Source: Hominisplanchenecus murintestinalis
GTDB lineage: Bacteria; Bacillota; Clostridia; Lachnospirales; Lachnospiraceae
Assembly: GCA_004793585.1 (NCBI GenBank)
Contig: SRZB01000031.1
Location: 1 to 40,700, forward strand
Direction of reading: 5' to 3'
Length of the DNA: 40,700 nt
The notes beneath the pieces are model-generated. The model was not told where the DNA came from and did not search any database. It saw nothing but the letters and a program-made list of their open reading frames with translations. Both the position numbers and the translations under genes were made by a program. Below are positions 1-9,274 of the stretch, in pieces (within the stretch, counting starts at the first letter, position 1; the number at the start of each line of letters is the position of its first letter).

Positions 1-76
1 CTAAAGTATTGATTTTTCAAGGTTCAGCACACCAATCGGTGTGGGAAGTTTGAGTTATATATTTGTATGAATAACT

Positions 77-1609
77 CTATTTAAATCTTGAAGCCTTATA
101 TCCCGGAACTGCCGCTTTCCAGTCTCCCCCTATCGTTTTCCGATATTTCTTTGCATACACGGAGGATTTCTCAGAGTCCATGTATTTGTACACCTTGTAT
201 GCTGCACGGCGTTTTCCGTTCAATCCGGTCAGCCCCATAGCATACCCCTGTGTCACTTCCCATTCATCATCATGCTCACAGCGCATGATGTACGCGTCCA
301 CCATAGAATTAAACTCTGCAATATAGTAAGAGTAAAGAATAGATGCTGCCTGTGCCCTTTCGCCCATAGAAGCCATATATCCCTGCTCTGACAGGATGAT
401 CCTGGTGGACGAGCCGTATTTCCTCTTAATATAATCTGTTAAATATTTGAGATTCTGAGGTGTAATGTACGGTGATTCTGCGCTTTTTGTCACATACTGA
501 TTCTTTTTGTATGGGGCGGACGGCAACGGAAAGGAATAGGAGTGATATGCCAGATTCCACTTCGTCCTGGAATCCTCTGTTTTCAAGACTTTTGCAAACT
601 CCGTCAGAAACGTCTTGCCGTTCCACCCTACCTCGGATATCGGGATATTCCACGCATTGTCCAAAGGCACGAATACTCTCGCATTTGACCATCCCGCATG
701 GACGGCGTCGCTAAGCATCTTAAACGCCTGCACATAAGCCTGCACATATTTTTTGAAAGAGAGATTTCCGGCATGATTCCATTGTTTCTGGGAATTCACC
801 TCATTTCCCAACACCCAATTTGAAACCAAACAGTCCGGCTGGCTAAACACCTCGCCCAGATAGCAGAACGCTGCCTCCAGGGTTTCTCTGGACTTATTAT
901 GTAAGGTATTCAGCATATACCAGTAATCGTCCCGGGGCTGCCTTGCCGTAGGATAAATCAAATATTGATTCTCACTGTTCCAGGGCATGTACACTACCAG
1001 AGTCACGCAGACTCCCCGTTTTACAAACATTTTTACTTCCCTTTGCATGGTTTTGTTAAAATAGTAGGTCTTACCATTGTAGACGTAAGGTGTACCTTCT
1101 CCCTCTTCTGCTATCAAATCATTCAGGTTTACATTTACCAGCGTATGTTTAGAATCCAGATTCGTATCTGCCGCAAAGTGAATGCCCTTCTTTGTGGGCG
1201 GAAGCTTATATTTCTGGGTATTCTCCGCAGCAGCCTGAGGATTACTCACATATTTCGTATTGCTGATAAGCTTTAGTGACTTCCCTTTCTTTACTGCAAT
1301 GCCGAATTTAGAAACCACATTGACTTTGTCCTGTGTATCCAGTTTAAAAGTAAGCTTTGATTTCTTCGGAGATTCCGCCAGTACACAGACAGGTTTCCCG
1401 GTAAGTCCATTGATCTTTACCAGATAATAGTTTCCGTCGCTGCCTGATACTTTACCATTCACTTTCGCACGGACTACCGTGCTGCCGGACACAATCTTTG
1501 CAGACGTAATCTTTGCCGGCTTTGATGCTGCTTCTGCCTGTCTTCCAGACAGACAGAAGCACACTGCAAAAAGAATGATTAAAACCAGTCCAATCCTTCT
1601 ATATCTCAT
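77..1609 (-). CDS. Secreted DUF5722-family, glycoside-hydrolase-like protein
   Basis: A 510-residue exported protein. Residues 1-28 form a signal peptide (basic MRYRR, hydrophobic core, AEA-type cleavage site). Residues about 30-130 look like a small beta-rich accessory domain, followed by an alpha/beta region with blocks resembling DUF5722 proteins (for example IHFAADTNLDSKHTLVNVNL). Two acidic motifs fit a retaining clan-A glycosidase: GNEVN with Glu270 (acid/base-like) and LSEQGY with Glu408 (nucleophile-like). That catalytic reading is inference from motif shape and the substrate is unknown. The start is supported by GAAGGGG about 5 nt upstream. It lies 23 nt downstream of the large SGNH protein on the same strand, so the two probably form one transcript for extracellular glycan use. 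No clear U-run terminator follows within the window. Confidence 0.72.
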   Translation of the reverse strand: MRYRRIGLVLIILFAVCFCLSGRQAEAASKPAKITSAKIVSGSTVVRAKVNGKVSGSDGNYYLVKINGLTGKPVCVLAESPKKSKLTFKLDTQDKVNVVSKFGIAVKKGKSLKLISNTKYVSNPQAAAENTQKYKLPPTKKGIHFAADTNLDSKHTLVNVNLNDLIAEEGEGTPYVYNGKTYYFNKTMQREVKMFVKRGVCVTLVVYMPWNSENQYLIYPTARQPRDDYWYMLNTLHNKSRETLEAAFCYLGEVFSQPDCLVSNWVLGNEVNSQKQWNHAGNLSFKKYVQAYVQAFKMLSDAVHAGWSNARVFVPLDNAWNIPISEVGWNGKTFLTEFAKVLKTEDSRTKWNLAYHSYSFPLPSAPYKKNQYVTKSAESPYITPQNLKYLTDYIKRKYGSSTRIILSEQGYMASMGERAQAASILYSYYIAEFNSMVDAYIMRCEHDDEWEVTQGYAMGLTGLNGKRRAAYKVYKYMDSEKSSVYAKKYRKTIGGDWKAAVPGYKASRFK

Positions 1610-1632
1610 TTTATCCCCTTCTTTCCTTCCGT

Positions 1633-4600
1633 TTATTTTTTAATCTTTACGCTTTTCCCCTGGCCTTTCTTTTTCAAAAGTTTTGTATATGCCTTATATT
1701 TCTTTTTCGGAACCTTAATGACTGCTTTCTTGTAAATGCCCTTAAATGCATTTTTCCCTGCTTTTTTCAGTTTCGTGCTTTTAATCACGATACTCTTCAG
1801 TTTCTTACAGTTATAAAATACCTTTCCTTCCAACTGCTTTAATACTGTGCTCTTCAAAACGGCTTTCCTCACCTTCTTACAGCCCGCAAAAGCATTGTTT
1901 CCAATTTTTAACACATTTTTTCCTACTGTAATACTTGTCGCTTTTTTGTTATTTTTGAATGCCGACGCACCGATTTCTGTTACTTTATATTTCACGTTCT
2001 CAAATATCACTGTGTCAGGAACTACAAGTTTTGTGAAACTCCCCTTCATTCCTACTACCGTCACCGTACGTTTTAAAAGACTTGTAACCTTATAGAGATA
2101 GCCCTTACTTTCATAGATATTTCCCTCTCTGATGTCACTATACCCAGGGGTTGAACCAGGAGGTACAGGCCGTGGATTTGGATGCGGTACAGGATTCGGT
2201 TTATCTGGGTCTGGCTTATCTGGATCTGGCTTATCTGGATTTGAACCAGGATCTGGTTCTTTCAGCACCAGCCCCTGCTCTGCTGCCAGAAACACATTTT
2301 TATATCCCTTCAGAAGCTCTACATCCTTCTCATCCTCTTCTATTGCCCGTTTCATGGCATTATAAGCCTGCACGAACTGACTCCAGGACTCTTCTGTATA
2401 TTTTCCTCCGTCCTTCTGTATCTTATCCGCATACTGACTCACATAGCCGGACAGTTCATCCTGCAGTTCCTTTACTTCCTGATTTGCTTTTTTCACAAGC
2501 CTGATTACCACTTTTCCTTCGATAAACTCAATGTCTGTCGCTTTCTCATCAAATCCCAGCTTTGCGGCATTTACAACTGAAATATCTATCCCATCCATGT
2601 CAATCACTGCATCCCCATTTGGTGTGAGGATAATTTCTGCTGTTTCTTCTTCTTCATCCCATTTTATTTCTGCATTCATACAGGCATCCGAAGGCAGTGA
2701 AATGTTTCCGTCATCCTGAATGGTTATCGGCTGTTTTCCTGAAATGGACATTTCCCCCGGCATAGTGTTCTCTGTCCTGTCGCCGGACAATGCCATCAAT
2801 TCTTCCTCCGTATACACATCATCTGTTATCGTAATGAAAGAAACCTGGCCGCTAAAGCCATTTGTCATTCCATATGCGAAATTCTTATATTTCCCACCGC
2901 CAACCACGAAACTTGTGATATCGGAATCCGTCTTATTGAACCAGCTCTGCCAGCCGTCTCTCCACCATCCCGGCACCATGATATCGCTTCCTCCGTCTAT
3001 ACTGACGCGAATCTGCCCCTGATAATCTTGCCGTGTAGTATCAAAGCTCATAGCAACCGTATGCCACGCTCCATCATTAATTGCTGAGCCTAACTCTCCC
3101 CGCAAACCGCTTGTCTCTGTCCGGAAAGACGCACGGAATTTGCCGTTTGCCGCCAGCCCATAGACCATATCAGATGACTGCGCCGCAGTGTTACTTCCGC
3201 CTGCCCCCCAAACCGTTGTCCCTACTGTCTGGGTAGTTTTAAAACGATAGACGATTGTGCCGCCTGTGGTGCGTTCCCTCAGATTCTGCATTGCACGGAT
3301 GTATGCGCCTCCCATATAACGGGAATCATTTGCATCGCCCAAATCTACAATATTCGTACCATCAAAAACCACATCAGAAAGATCCAGATCTAATGCCATT
3401 TTGTCCGTATCAAACGAATTCTTTGCCGCCGCACGCACTGATTTCAGCATAGGCATTGTCTGAATGATAAACGCCCCTTCTGCCGCATGTTCACCAATTT
3501 CTGCCCGAACGCGGATGCTGTAAGCCCTGTTTGCATTCAAAGCCTTTTTTACTTTCAGAGCCGTACCTGTAATCTCAAAATAATCATTATCCTGTGCGCC
3601 CTCTCCATCAACAAACATATACGTGCAAGTCCCCTCCGGAACTTTTCCTTTTATTCCAAAACTGCCTGCCTCTGTCCCAACTGCCGTTTCCCTAAGCTTT
3701 CGGTTGCTTAGCGTCAGCACAAACTCTTGCACCTGTCCTTTTTTCAATTCTACATTCTGAGTCTCAAACTTCACTCTTTTTGCTGTATTTCCTGTCACCA
3801 GTGCGTGGACTTCCACCTGATAAATCCGATCTGTCGGAAGCCCGTCAAGCTTAAGTTCCTCTCCACCTCCTTCTATGGAATAAGTCCTTCCAGAAGTCTT
3901 TTCCGTAGCCGTAAGACATACATCGCCAAGCGTCCCTTCGCTGTATAATTCCTGCAAATTCTCTTTACTCAGCACAATAGAATTTTCTCCAAGCATATAT
4001 ATTGGAGCCTCATCTTTTGCTACATCTTCATAAGCAAACTGGTACTCCAGATTCGCAATCCTGGTGTTCGTGTTCAATCCGCACTCACGAATGAACTGCC
4101 TGGTCATCCTTGCCTGGCCTGCCGCCCCAGGATGAACCGTTCCATCTCCAAAATAGTGCGCACTGTTCATCAAATAGGGATATACATCTATTTCTTCCTG
4201 CCATTTGGTCCACTGGTCGATAAACAATATCTTCCCATCTTCTTTTGCCACATCCCGCATACGCGCCACGGACCCGGTCGCTCCAGGAATCTTTGTCCCC
4301 CAATTTCCTGTCCCCGGCGTCGGGCTTCTGAAAATAATCAATGCATCCGGATTTACTTCCCTGATTTTCGCCGCTATCTGCTTAAGCTGTGCCTGGTAAG
4401 TATCATTAATCGCATCGTTTGTTCCGAGCATAATAGATACGATATCAGGGCAATACTTTGTCATACGCTGCTCAATATGCTCCAGCGTCCTCGCCGCCGT
4501 CGCACCAGATACCGCCGTGTTTATTACGATGTCGTCTACTCTCCCCAAATCTTCTTTTACATATTTTTCAAAAAGCTGTGCAATACCGTCATGACCGCCC

Positions 4601-6402
4601 GTATGCTGTGCGGCATGGGTAATCGAATCTCCCATAAAAAGCCACGTCAGCGGAGTTGTTTTATCATCTGCTTTCGCCCGGATTGCCTCCTGCAGCTCCG
4701 TGCGTTCCGTCTCCGCCGCAGCTGCCTGATTCCCTTCCTCAATCTCTCCTGCCACCGGAACAAACTGAACCGTTCCGTCCTGCGTCCTGACTGTCAGGGT
4801 ATATTCTTTTCCCTTAGGAAGCTCACTGATCGTAAATGGATTTCCGAAAGCTAACCCGCTAATTTCCATCCCATCTATCTCCAGAATGTATCTCCACCCT
4901 GTTCCGGGTACCTCCTGGGGAACCGTCACTTTCAGGCTGTCAGACGAAGCTGCCACTCCCGGCGCCTGTGACAGCCAGGTATCCGGCGCCTCTGTCTGAC
5001 GCCAGTCCTGTATGGTCGGAAAACCTGCCGTCTGCCCATATACATCTTCTGAAAACTGCTTTGCAATCTCATAATGCCCTGCAGCATTCAGCAATCCGTC
5101 CTCTGTCAGCATCGTATTTTTAAAATTATCTGTATCTGTCCGGCTCAAATGATCTACAAGAATAATCCTCCGCCTGTTTTCCGGGCTGGCCGTCTGCACA
5201 ACTTCCCTCGCCGCTGCCGCATAAAGGGAAACATTTTCTGCTGTTTCTGCGTCCTTTACCGCATGTGGAAGCTGAATTACCGCAAACCCCTCATTATATT
5301 TCATAGCAAGAGCCTTTAGAATAATACTGGTTAACGCGCCCTTAAAATCCTCTATCCCTTCTGCACCTCTCAGATAATCTTCTGGTCCAACCAAATAAGA
5401 TACCGCCATTGGATCCAGCCTGGAAATATGGCTGTCCAGCTCAGACGCAAACGCCTGGGCATCCTGGCCTGACTTTCCGGCGTTCATCGTATACCGCTGC
5501 ATCCCAAGCACAACACCGTCCACACGCTTTACCCAGCGCACATATTCCTCAAACTGTCCGATAAAGTTCCTGACTCCTCCGACTTCTTCGAACCTTCCCT
5601 GCGTCTCAACACCGCCGCCAAACAGCCAGGTATTGTCATATTTATCCGCCGCGAACATCCCGGTAGCGTCTCCGCGTTCTGATACTCCTGAAACAGTCAC
5701 GGCAGTAACTTCTCCATTTAGATTTCCAAAATTCGTATGCTTCTGGTAACTGTTTCCGCTTAATCCTCCAATCGTTACCGCATCTATTTCCGTGCGCCAA
5801 TCCCTGTAATTCGTTGAGGTTTCTCCAAAAAACGCCCTAAAAAAATCCTTCGTGCCTTTTGCCGTAGCATCTGTTGCCGCCCATTCATTTCCGTTGTCCC
5901 ACGAACAGCTTGCGCCTGTCCCGGAAATAGACAGATTTAATGTATAAGACGCATTAGCTGAAAGCCTTTGCCTTGTCGGTATCTCCCAATCCGTGCTTCC
6001 CTGTGAACTTCCCGACATCACATATACCGTACCGTTTGTGCCGACAATCACAGCAATCGATGAATTTTTGCCGCTTTCAGAATTCGAATTATTATCCTTG
6101 TCGTAAATTTCCAACAAATTAATATAATTTTTAGGAAAGCTTGTTGGCTTAAAAGTAATCGAAATATCTACGCCTATGGCGCTCCTCAAATTTTCTTTAA
6201 GAAGATTTGCGTCGCTTTCTGATACTGAAAACACATTTGTTCCATTAAAAGATGTCCCACTGAAATCAGATGCATCATAGGAAAGTCCCTCTTCCATGGA
6301 CGCACCCCTCGACGTACGTTCCGCCGCCTGCACGCTTCCCCCGCTGACAGCCAAAATCCCTGCCAGTACAAGCGAAAGTATCTTCTTGCATTTCTCTTTC
6401 AT
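1633..6402 (-). CDS. Large secreted SGNH/GDSL esterase with lectin-like domains, a dead SGNH copy and BspA-type LRRs
   Basis: A 1589-residue secreted multidomain protein. I chose the ATG at 6402 because AGGAGGGAG lies 4-5 nt upstream; an ATG 24 nt earlier lacks such a site. Order: signal peptide (1-27); concanavalin/laminin-G-like, sialidase-N-type domain (about 30-225); a degenerate SGNH-like domain (about 255-460); a short beta domain; an intact SGNH hydrolase domain (about 585-775); beta-sandwich repeats; a second laminin-G-like domain (about 1000-1215); a Pro/Asp linker with PDKP repeats (about 1405-1445); and a Lys-rich BspA-like leucine-rich repeat tail. The intact SGNH domain has GDS with Ser593, GTND with Asn662, and DGTVHPG with Asp753 and His757. 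It probably removes acyl groups from host or dietary glycans; substrate is inferred. No LPXTG sorting signal is visible. Confidence 0.85.
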   Translation of the reverse strand: MKEKCKKILSLVLAGILAVSGGSVQAAERTSRGASMEEGLSYDASDFSGTSFNGTNVFSVSESDANLLKENLRSAIGVDISITFKPTSFPKNYINLLEIYDKDNNSNSESGKNSSIAVIVGTNGTVYVMSGSSQGSTDWEIPTRQRLSANASYTLNLSISGTGASCSWDNGNEWAATDATAKGTKDFFRAFFGETSTNYRDWRTEIDAVTIGGLSGNSYQKHTNFGNLNGEVTAVTVSGVSERGDATGMFAADKYDNTWLFGGGVETQGRFEEVGGVRNFIGQFEEYVRWVKRVDGVVLGMQRYTMNAGKSGQDAQAFASELDSHISRLDPMAVSYLVGPEDYLRGAEGIEDFKGALTSIILKALAMKYNEGFAVIQLPHAVKDAETAENVSLYAAAAREVVQTASPENRRRIILVDHLSRTDTDNFKNTMLTEDGLLNAAGHYEIAKQFSEDVYGQTAGFPTIQDWRQTEAPDTWLSQAPGVAASSDSLKVTVPQEVPGTGWRYILEIDGMEISGLAFGNPFTISELPKGKEYTLTVRTQDGTVQFVPVAGEIEEGNQAAAAETERTELQEAIRAKADDKTTPLTWLFMGDSITHAAQHTGGHDGIAQLFEKYVKEDLGRVDDIVINTAVSGATAARTLEHIEQRMTKYCPDIVSIMLGTNDAINDTYQAQLKQIAAKIREVNPDALIIFRSPTPGTGNWGTKIPGATGSVARMRDVAKEDGKILFIDQWTKWQEEIDVYPYLMNSAHYFGDGTVHPGAAGQARMTRQFIRECGLNTNTRIANLEYQFAYEDVAKDEAPIYMLGENSIVLSKENLQELYSEGTLGDVCLTATEKTSGRTYSIEGGGEELKLDGLPTDRIYQVEVHALVTGNTAKRVKFETQNVELKKGQVQEFVLTLSNRKLRETAVGTEAGSFGIKGKVPEGTCTYMFVDGEGAQDNDYFEITGTALKVKKALNANRAYSIRVRAEIGEHAAEGAFIIQTMPMLKSVRAAAKNSFDTDKMALDLDLSDVVFDGTNIVDLGDANDSRYMGGAYIRAMQNLRERTTGGTIVYRFKTTQTVGTTVWGAGGSNTAAQSSDMVYGLAANGKFRASFRTETSGLRGELGSAINDGAWHTVAMSFDTTRQDYQGQIRVSIDGGSDIMVPGWWRDGWQSWFNKTDSDITSFVVGGGKYKNFAYGMTNGFSGQVSFITITDDVYTEEELMALSGDRTENTMPGEMSISGKQPITIQDDGNISLPSDACMNAEIKWDEEEETAEIILTPNGDAVIDMDGIDISVVNAAKLGFDEKATDIEFIEGKVVIRLVKKANQEVKELQDELSGYVSQYADKIQKDGGKYTEESWSQFVQAYNAMKRAIEEDEKDVELLKGYKNVFLAAEQGLVLKEPDPGSNPDKPDPDKPDPDKPNPVPHPNPRPVPPGSTPGYSDIREGNIYESKGYLYKVTSLLKRTVTVVGMKGSFTKLVVPDTVIFENVKYKVTEIGASAFKNNKKATSITVGKNVLKIGNNAFAGCKKVRKAVLKSTVLKQLEGKVFYNCKKLKSIVIKSTKLKKAGKNAFKGIYKKAVIKVPKKKYKAYTKLLKKKGQGKSVKIKK

Positions 6403-6496
6403 ATTCTCCCTCCTGCATTTAATCAAATTTCTTGAGCAATTCCTATAATTTTCATCGCTTATTCGCCTCTGTTTTGTGAAAAATCACATTTTTTTA

Positions 6497-6525
6497 ATTA
6501 TATTCCTTGAAACTACATTTGTCAA
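6497..6525 (-). promoter_or_regulatory. Consensus sigma-A promoter for the SGNH-DUF5722 transcript
   Basis: On the minus strand TTGACA (6520-6525) and TATAAT (6497-6502) are separated by exactly 17 nt, a perfect match to consensus. It lies about 95 nt upstream of the SGNH start at 6402, so the leader is fairly long. Confidence 0.85.
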
Positions 6526-6592
6526 ATCATTTCCTCACCCCAAATACCACCCCAAATACCCCAAAATGCCGCCTCGCTCTCCCAAACTGTTG

Positions 6593-6735
6593 GTAACAGT
6601 TCAGCCTGCGGCTTCACTGTTACGGAATCCAGCCCATTTAAAGTTTGCTGATCGCAAAGGGCTGGATTCTCTGGCTGAATTTGCGCATTCTCACGGACTT
6701 TGCAACAAGTGCAAAGTCCTGGGCCGAACTGTTAC
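6593..6735 (+). repeat. Structured intergenic repeat, copy 1
   Basis: A 143-bp element flanked by the inverted arms GTAACAGTTC (6593-6602) and GAACTGTTAC (6726-6735). Inside are a perfect 11-bp stem (6625-6635 with 6659-6669) and a perfect 9-bp stem (6696-6704 with 6710-6718). The left arm can also pair locally, GTAACAGT (6593-6600) with ACTGTTAC (6616-6623), which excludes the long-range outer stem. A second copy with the same layout is at 31723-31864. No coding potential is supported. It could be a small non-autonomous mobile element (MITE/REP type) or a structured RNA; the sequence does not decide between them. Confidence 0.8.
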
Positions 6736-6763
6736 AACTGTCGCACTGTGACGCAACAAAGTG

Positions 6764-6792
6764 TTGACATTGGAATTCCTGCATAGTAGAAT
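6764..6792 (+). promoter_or_regulatory. Sigma-A promoter for tyrA-aroA
   Basis: TTGACA (6764-6769), a 17-nt spacer and TAGAAT (6787-6792). The leader that follows contains a short GCGTC/GACGC hairpin around 6804-6817, before the tyrA ribosome binding site. No T-box or tryptophan/tyrosine leader peptide is visible. Confidence 0.85.
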
Positions 6793-6839
6793 AACAATAA
6801 TTGTGCGTCTAAGGACGCGGCAGAGAAAGGACTTTTTTC

Positions 6840-7937
6840 ATGAATGATTTTAAGGTTGGCTTTATTGGCCTGGGACTAATTGGCGGTTCCATCGCCAAAG
6901 CATTGAAATATTTTTATCCGGGAGTACACATTACCGCCCATATGAGGAGCCAGGAAACCGCCCGCTATGCCCTCTCTGAAGGAATTATCGACGAAGCATG
7001 TACAGAAATCGCCGGAGCTTACGGGGAATGTGACTACATTTTCCTGTGCGCGCCCGTGGAAGCAAATGTCGCCTACCTCCAAACCCTGAAACCTTTTCTA
7101 AAGGAAGATTGTATTCTGACAGACGTGGGAAGCACCAAAACGGATATCCATGAACACATCAACGCCCTCGGGATGCAGAAAAACTTCATCGGCGGCCATC
7201 CAATGGCAGGCTCTGAAAAGACAGGAATCGTCAATTCCAAGCGGCATCTTCTGGAGAACGCTTACTATGTGCTGACTCCCACTGAGGAAGTCTCGCCTGA
7301 CAAAGTAAAGCGCTACGAAAATCTAGTACAGACAATCAAAGCGCTCCCCCTAATCCTGGATTACCGGGAACATGATTACGTGACAGCGGCAATCAGCCAT
7401 CTCCCCCATCTCATTGCGTCTTCACTGGTAAATCTGGTGAAAGATTCTGACAATGACAGGGAATCGATGAAAACCGTAGCCGCGGGCGGCTTTAAAGATA
7501 TCACAAGGATTGCTTCGTCTTCCCCGGAAATGTGGGAGCAAATCTGCTCCACAAACCGGGAAAATATCATTACCGTGCTGGACAACTATATCAACAGCCT
7601 GATATCAGTCAAAATCGCGCTCGCAGAGCATGACAGCCACAAGATTTATGAGCTTTTTGACACTTCAAGGGATTACCGGAACTCTATATCTGACGTTTCA
7701 CGGGGACCTCTCAAAAAAGTCTACTCTATTTACTGCGATATGGTGGACGAAGCCGGAGGAATTGCCGCACTGGCTACAATCCTGGCTACCAACGGTATCA
7801 GCATTAAAAATATCGGTATCGTCCACAACCGTGAGTTTGAAGAAGCCGTACTCCAGGTCGAGTTCTATGAGGAAGAAGCACGGAAGAAAGCCGTCGGATT
7901 GCTTAGGAAATACCGTTACACCATTTACGAGCGATGA
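6840..7937 (+). CDS. tyrA: Prephenate dehydrogenase with C-terminal ACT domain
   Basis: Catalyses NAD(P)-dependent oxidative decarboxylation of prephenate to 4-hydroxyphenylpyruvate, the committed step to tyrosine, in the cytoplasm. The N-terminus carries the Rossmann dinucleotide motif GLGLIGGS, followed by LTDVGSTKTDI and the family block GGHPMAGSEKTG. A helical dimerisation region follows, and residues about 290-365 form an ACT regulatory domain (GGIAALATILATNGISIKNI), which in this family usually binds tyrosine for feedback inhibition. The 365-residue length fits the TyrA-ACT form. The ATG is preceded by GAAAGGA at a good distance. It is transcribed with aroA, 36 nt downstream, so two shikimate/tyrosine steps are co-expressed from the consensus promoter upstream. 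Confidence 0.95.
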   Translation: MNDFKVGFIGLGLIGGSIAKALKYFYPGVHITAHMRSQETARYALSEGIIDEACTEIAGAYGECDYIFLCAPVEANVAYLQTLKPFLKEDCILTDVGSTKTDIHEHINALGMQKNFIGGHPMAGSEKTGIVNSKRHLLENAYYVLTPTEEVSPDKVKRYENLVQTIKALPLILDYREHDYVTAAISHLPHLIASSLVNLVKDSDNDRESMKTVAAGGFKDITRIASSSPEMWEQICSTNRENIITVLDNYINSLISVKIALAEHDSHKIYELFDTSRDYRNSISDVSRGPLKKVYSIYCDMVDEAGGIAALATILATNGISIKNIGIVHNREFEEAVLQVEFYEEEARKKAVGLLRKYRYTIYER

Positions 7938-7973
7938 CACAGCCGGCATATTAGAAAGGAAACTACAGATATT

Positions 7974-9254
7974 ATGAAATATAGCAGAGTAAAAAAACTA
8001 CGCGGGGAGCTGACGGTTCCCGGCGACAAATCCATCTCCCACCGTGCAGTCATGCTGGGAGCGTTGGCAGAAGGCACGACAGAAGTTACAAACTTTCTTC
8101 TGGGCGCCGACTGCCTTTCTACCATCGAATGTTTCCGGAAACTTGGTATTTCCGTGGAACTCCTGGAAAATACTGTCCGCATTCATGGAAAAGGGCTCCA
8201 CGGGCTCTCAAAACCCACGTCGGAACTGGACACCGGGAACAGCGGGACTACTACCCGGTTGATTTCCGGTATCCTTGCCGGGCAGAAATTCGAAACTTTT
8301 CTAAATGGAGATGCTTCTATCCAGACTCGCCCCATGAAACGGATTATAGAGCCGCTCACGCAGATGGGCGCACAGATTACCAGTATCCGGGACAACGGAT
8401 GCGCACCGCTGCATATTACGGGAAAGTCTCTCCACGGCATTCATTATCTATCTCCCGTGGCGTCTGCACAAGTAAAATCTTCTATTTTACTTGCAGGGCT
8501 TTATGCCGACGGCCCTACCAGCGTAACAGAACCTTACCTCTCGCGGAACCACTCAGAAATCATGTTGCGCTATTTTGGGGCGGACGCCCGCTCTGAAGGC
8601 ACTCATGCATCTGTCAGCCCAAACCCACGGCTGACCGGGCAGCATGTCCATGTACCGGGAGACATTTCCTCCGCCGCATATTTTCTCGCTGCCGGGCTTA
8701 TGGTTCCGGATTCTGAAATACTGATAAAAAATGTAGGCATCAATCCCACCCGTGACGGCATCCTGCGGGTATTTCGAGAGATGGGCGGCAGCATTACACT
8801 CCTGAATAAAAGACAAAGCAGCGGAGAACCCACGGCTGACCTGCTGGTAAAAACAAGCCGTCTCCACGGCATTACTGTAAGCGGCAGCATCATCCCGACA
8901 CTAATTGACGAAGTCCCAATCCTCGCTGTCCTGGCATGTTTTGCAGAAGGCGCCACTGTCATCAAAGACGCGCAAGAACTGAAAGTAAAAGAATCCAACC
9001 GCATCGACGTTATGGTTAAAAATCTTTCGGCTATGGGCGCGCACATCCGCGCCACAGCAGATGGCATGATAATTGAAGGCGGCCATACACTCCACGGCGC
9101 ACAAGTTGACAGCTGCCTGGATCACCGCATCGCTATGTCCTTTGCCGTCGCCGCTCTGGTTTCCGAAGGAGAAACAGAAATCCTGGGAGCCGACTGCGTA
9201 AAAATCAGCTACCCAGGATTCTATACAGATTTAAAACAAATCATCTGCTCATAA
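7974..9254 (+). CDS. aroA: 3-phosphoshikimate 1-carboxyvinyltransferase (EPSP synthase)
   Basis: Joins shikimate-3-phosphate and phosphoenolpyruvate to make EPSP, the sixth step of the shikimate pathway. Family signatures are plain: PGDKSISHRA near the N-terminus (PEP/S3P-binding Lys and Arg), DTGNSGTTTRL, NGDASIQTRPM, and KVKESNR with a DHRIAM block near the C-terminus. The 426 residues match the usual length. A GAAAGGA site precedes the ATG. It follows tyrA closely and has no promoter of its own that I can see. No strong U-run terminator follows; the gene ends convergent to the thioesterase at 9275, only 20 nt away. Confidence 0.97.
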   Translation: MKYSRVKKLRGELTVPGDKSISHRAVMLGALAEGTTEVTNFLLGADCLSTIECFRKLGISVELLENTVRIHGKGLHGLSKPTSELDTGNSGTTTRLISGILAGQKFETFLNGDASIQTRPMKRIIEPLTQMGAQITSIRDNGCAPLHITGKSLHGIHYLSPVASAQVKSSILLAGLYADGPTSVTEPYLSRNHSEIMLRYFGADARSEGTHASVSPNPRLTGQHVHVPGDISSAAYFLAAGLMVPDSEILIKNVGINPTRDGILRVFREMGGSITLLNKRQSSGEPTADLLVKTSRLHGITVSGSIIPTLIDEVPILAVLACFAEGATVIKDAQELKVKESNRIDVMVKNLSAMGAHIRATADGMIIEGGHTLHGAQVDSCLDHRIAMSFAVAALVSEGETEILGADCVKISYPGFYTDLKQIICS

Positions 9255-9274
9255 TATACTTTTGTATTCCTGAA

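Noticed and set aside
4132-4854. 240-residue plus-strand frame inside the SGNH gene
   Set aside because: The opposite strand has a full domain with catalytic motifs; this frame is Arg/Cys-rich noise.
6476-6751. 91-residue plus-strand frame upstream of tyrA
   Set aside because: It runs through the promoter and the structured repeat; no ribosome binding site and no protein-like composition.
6793-6839. A riboswitch or T-box in the tyrA leader
   Set aside because: Only a 5-bp hairpin is present in under 50 nt; no T-box specifier or terminator structure.
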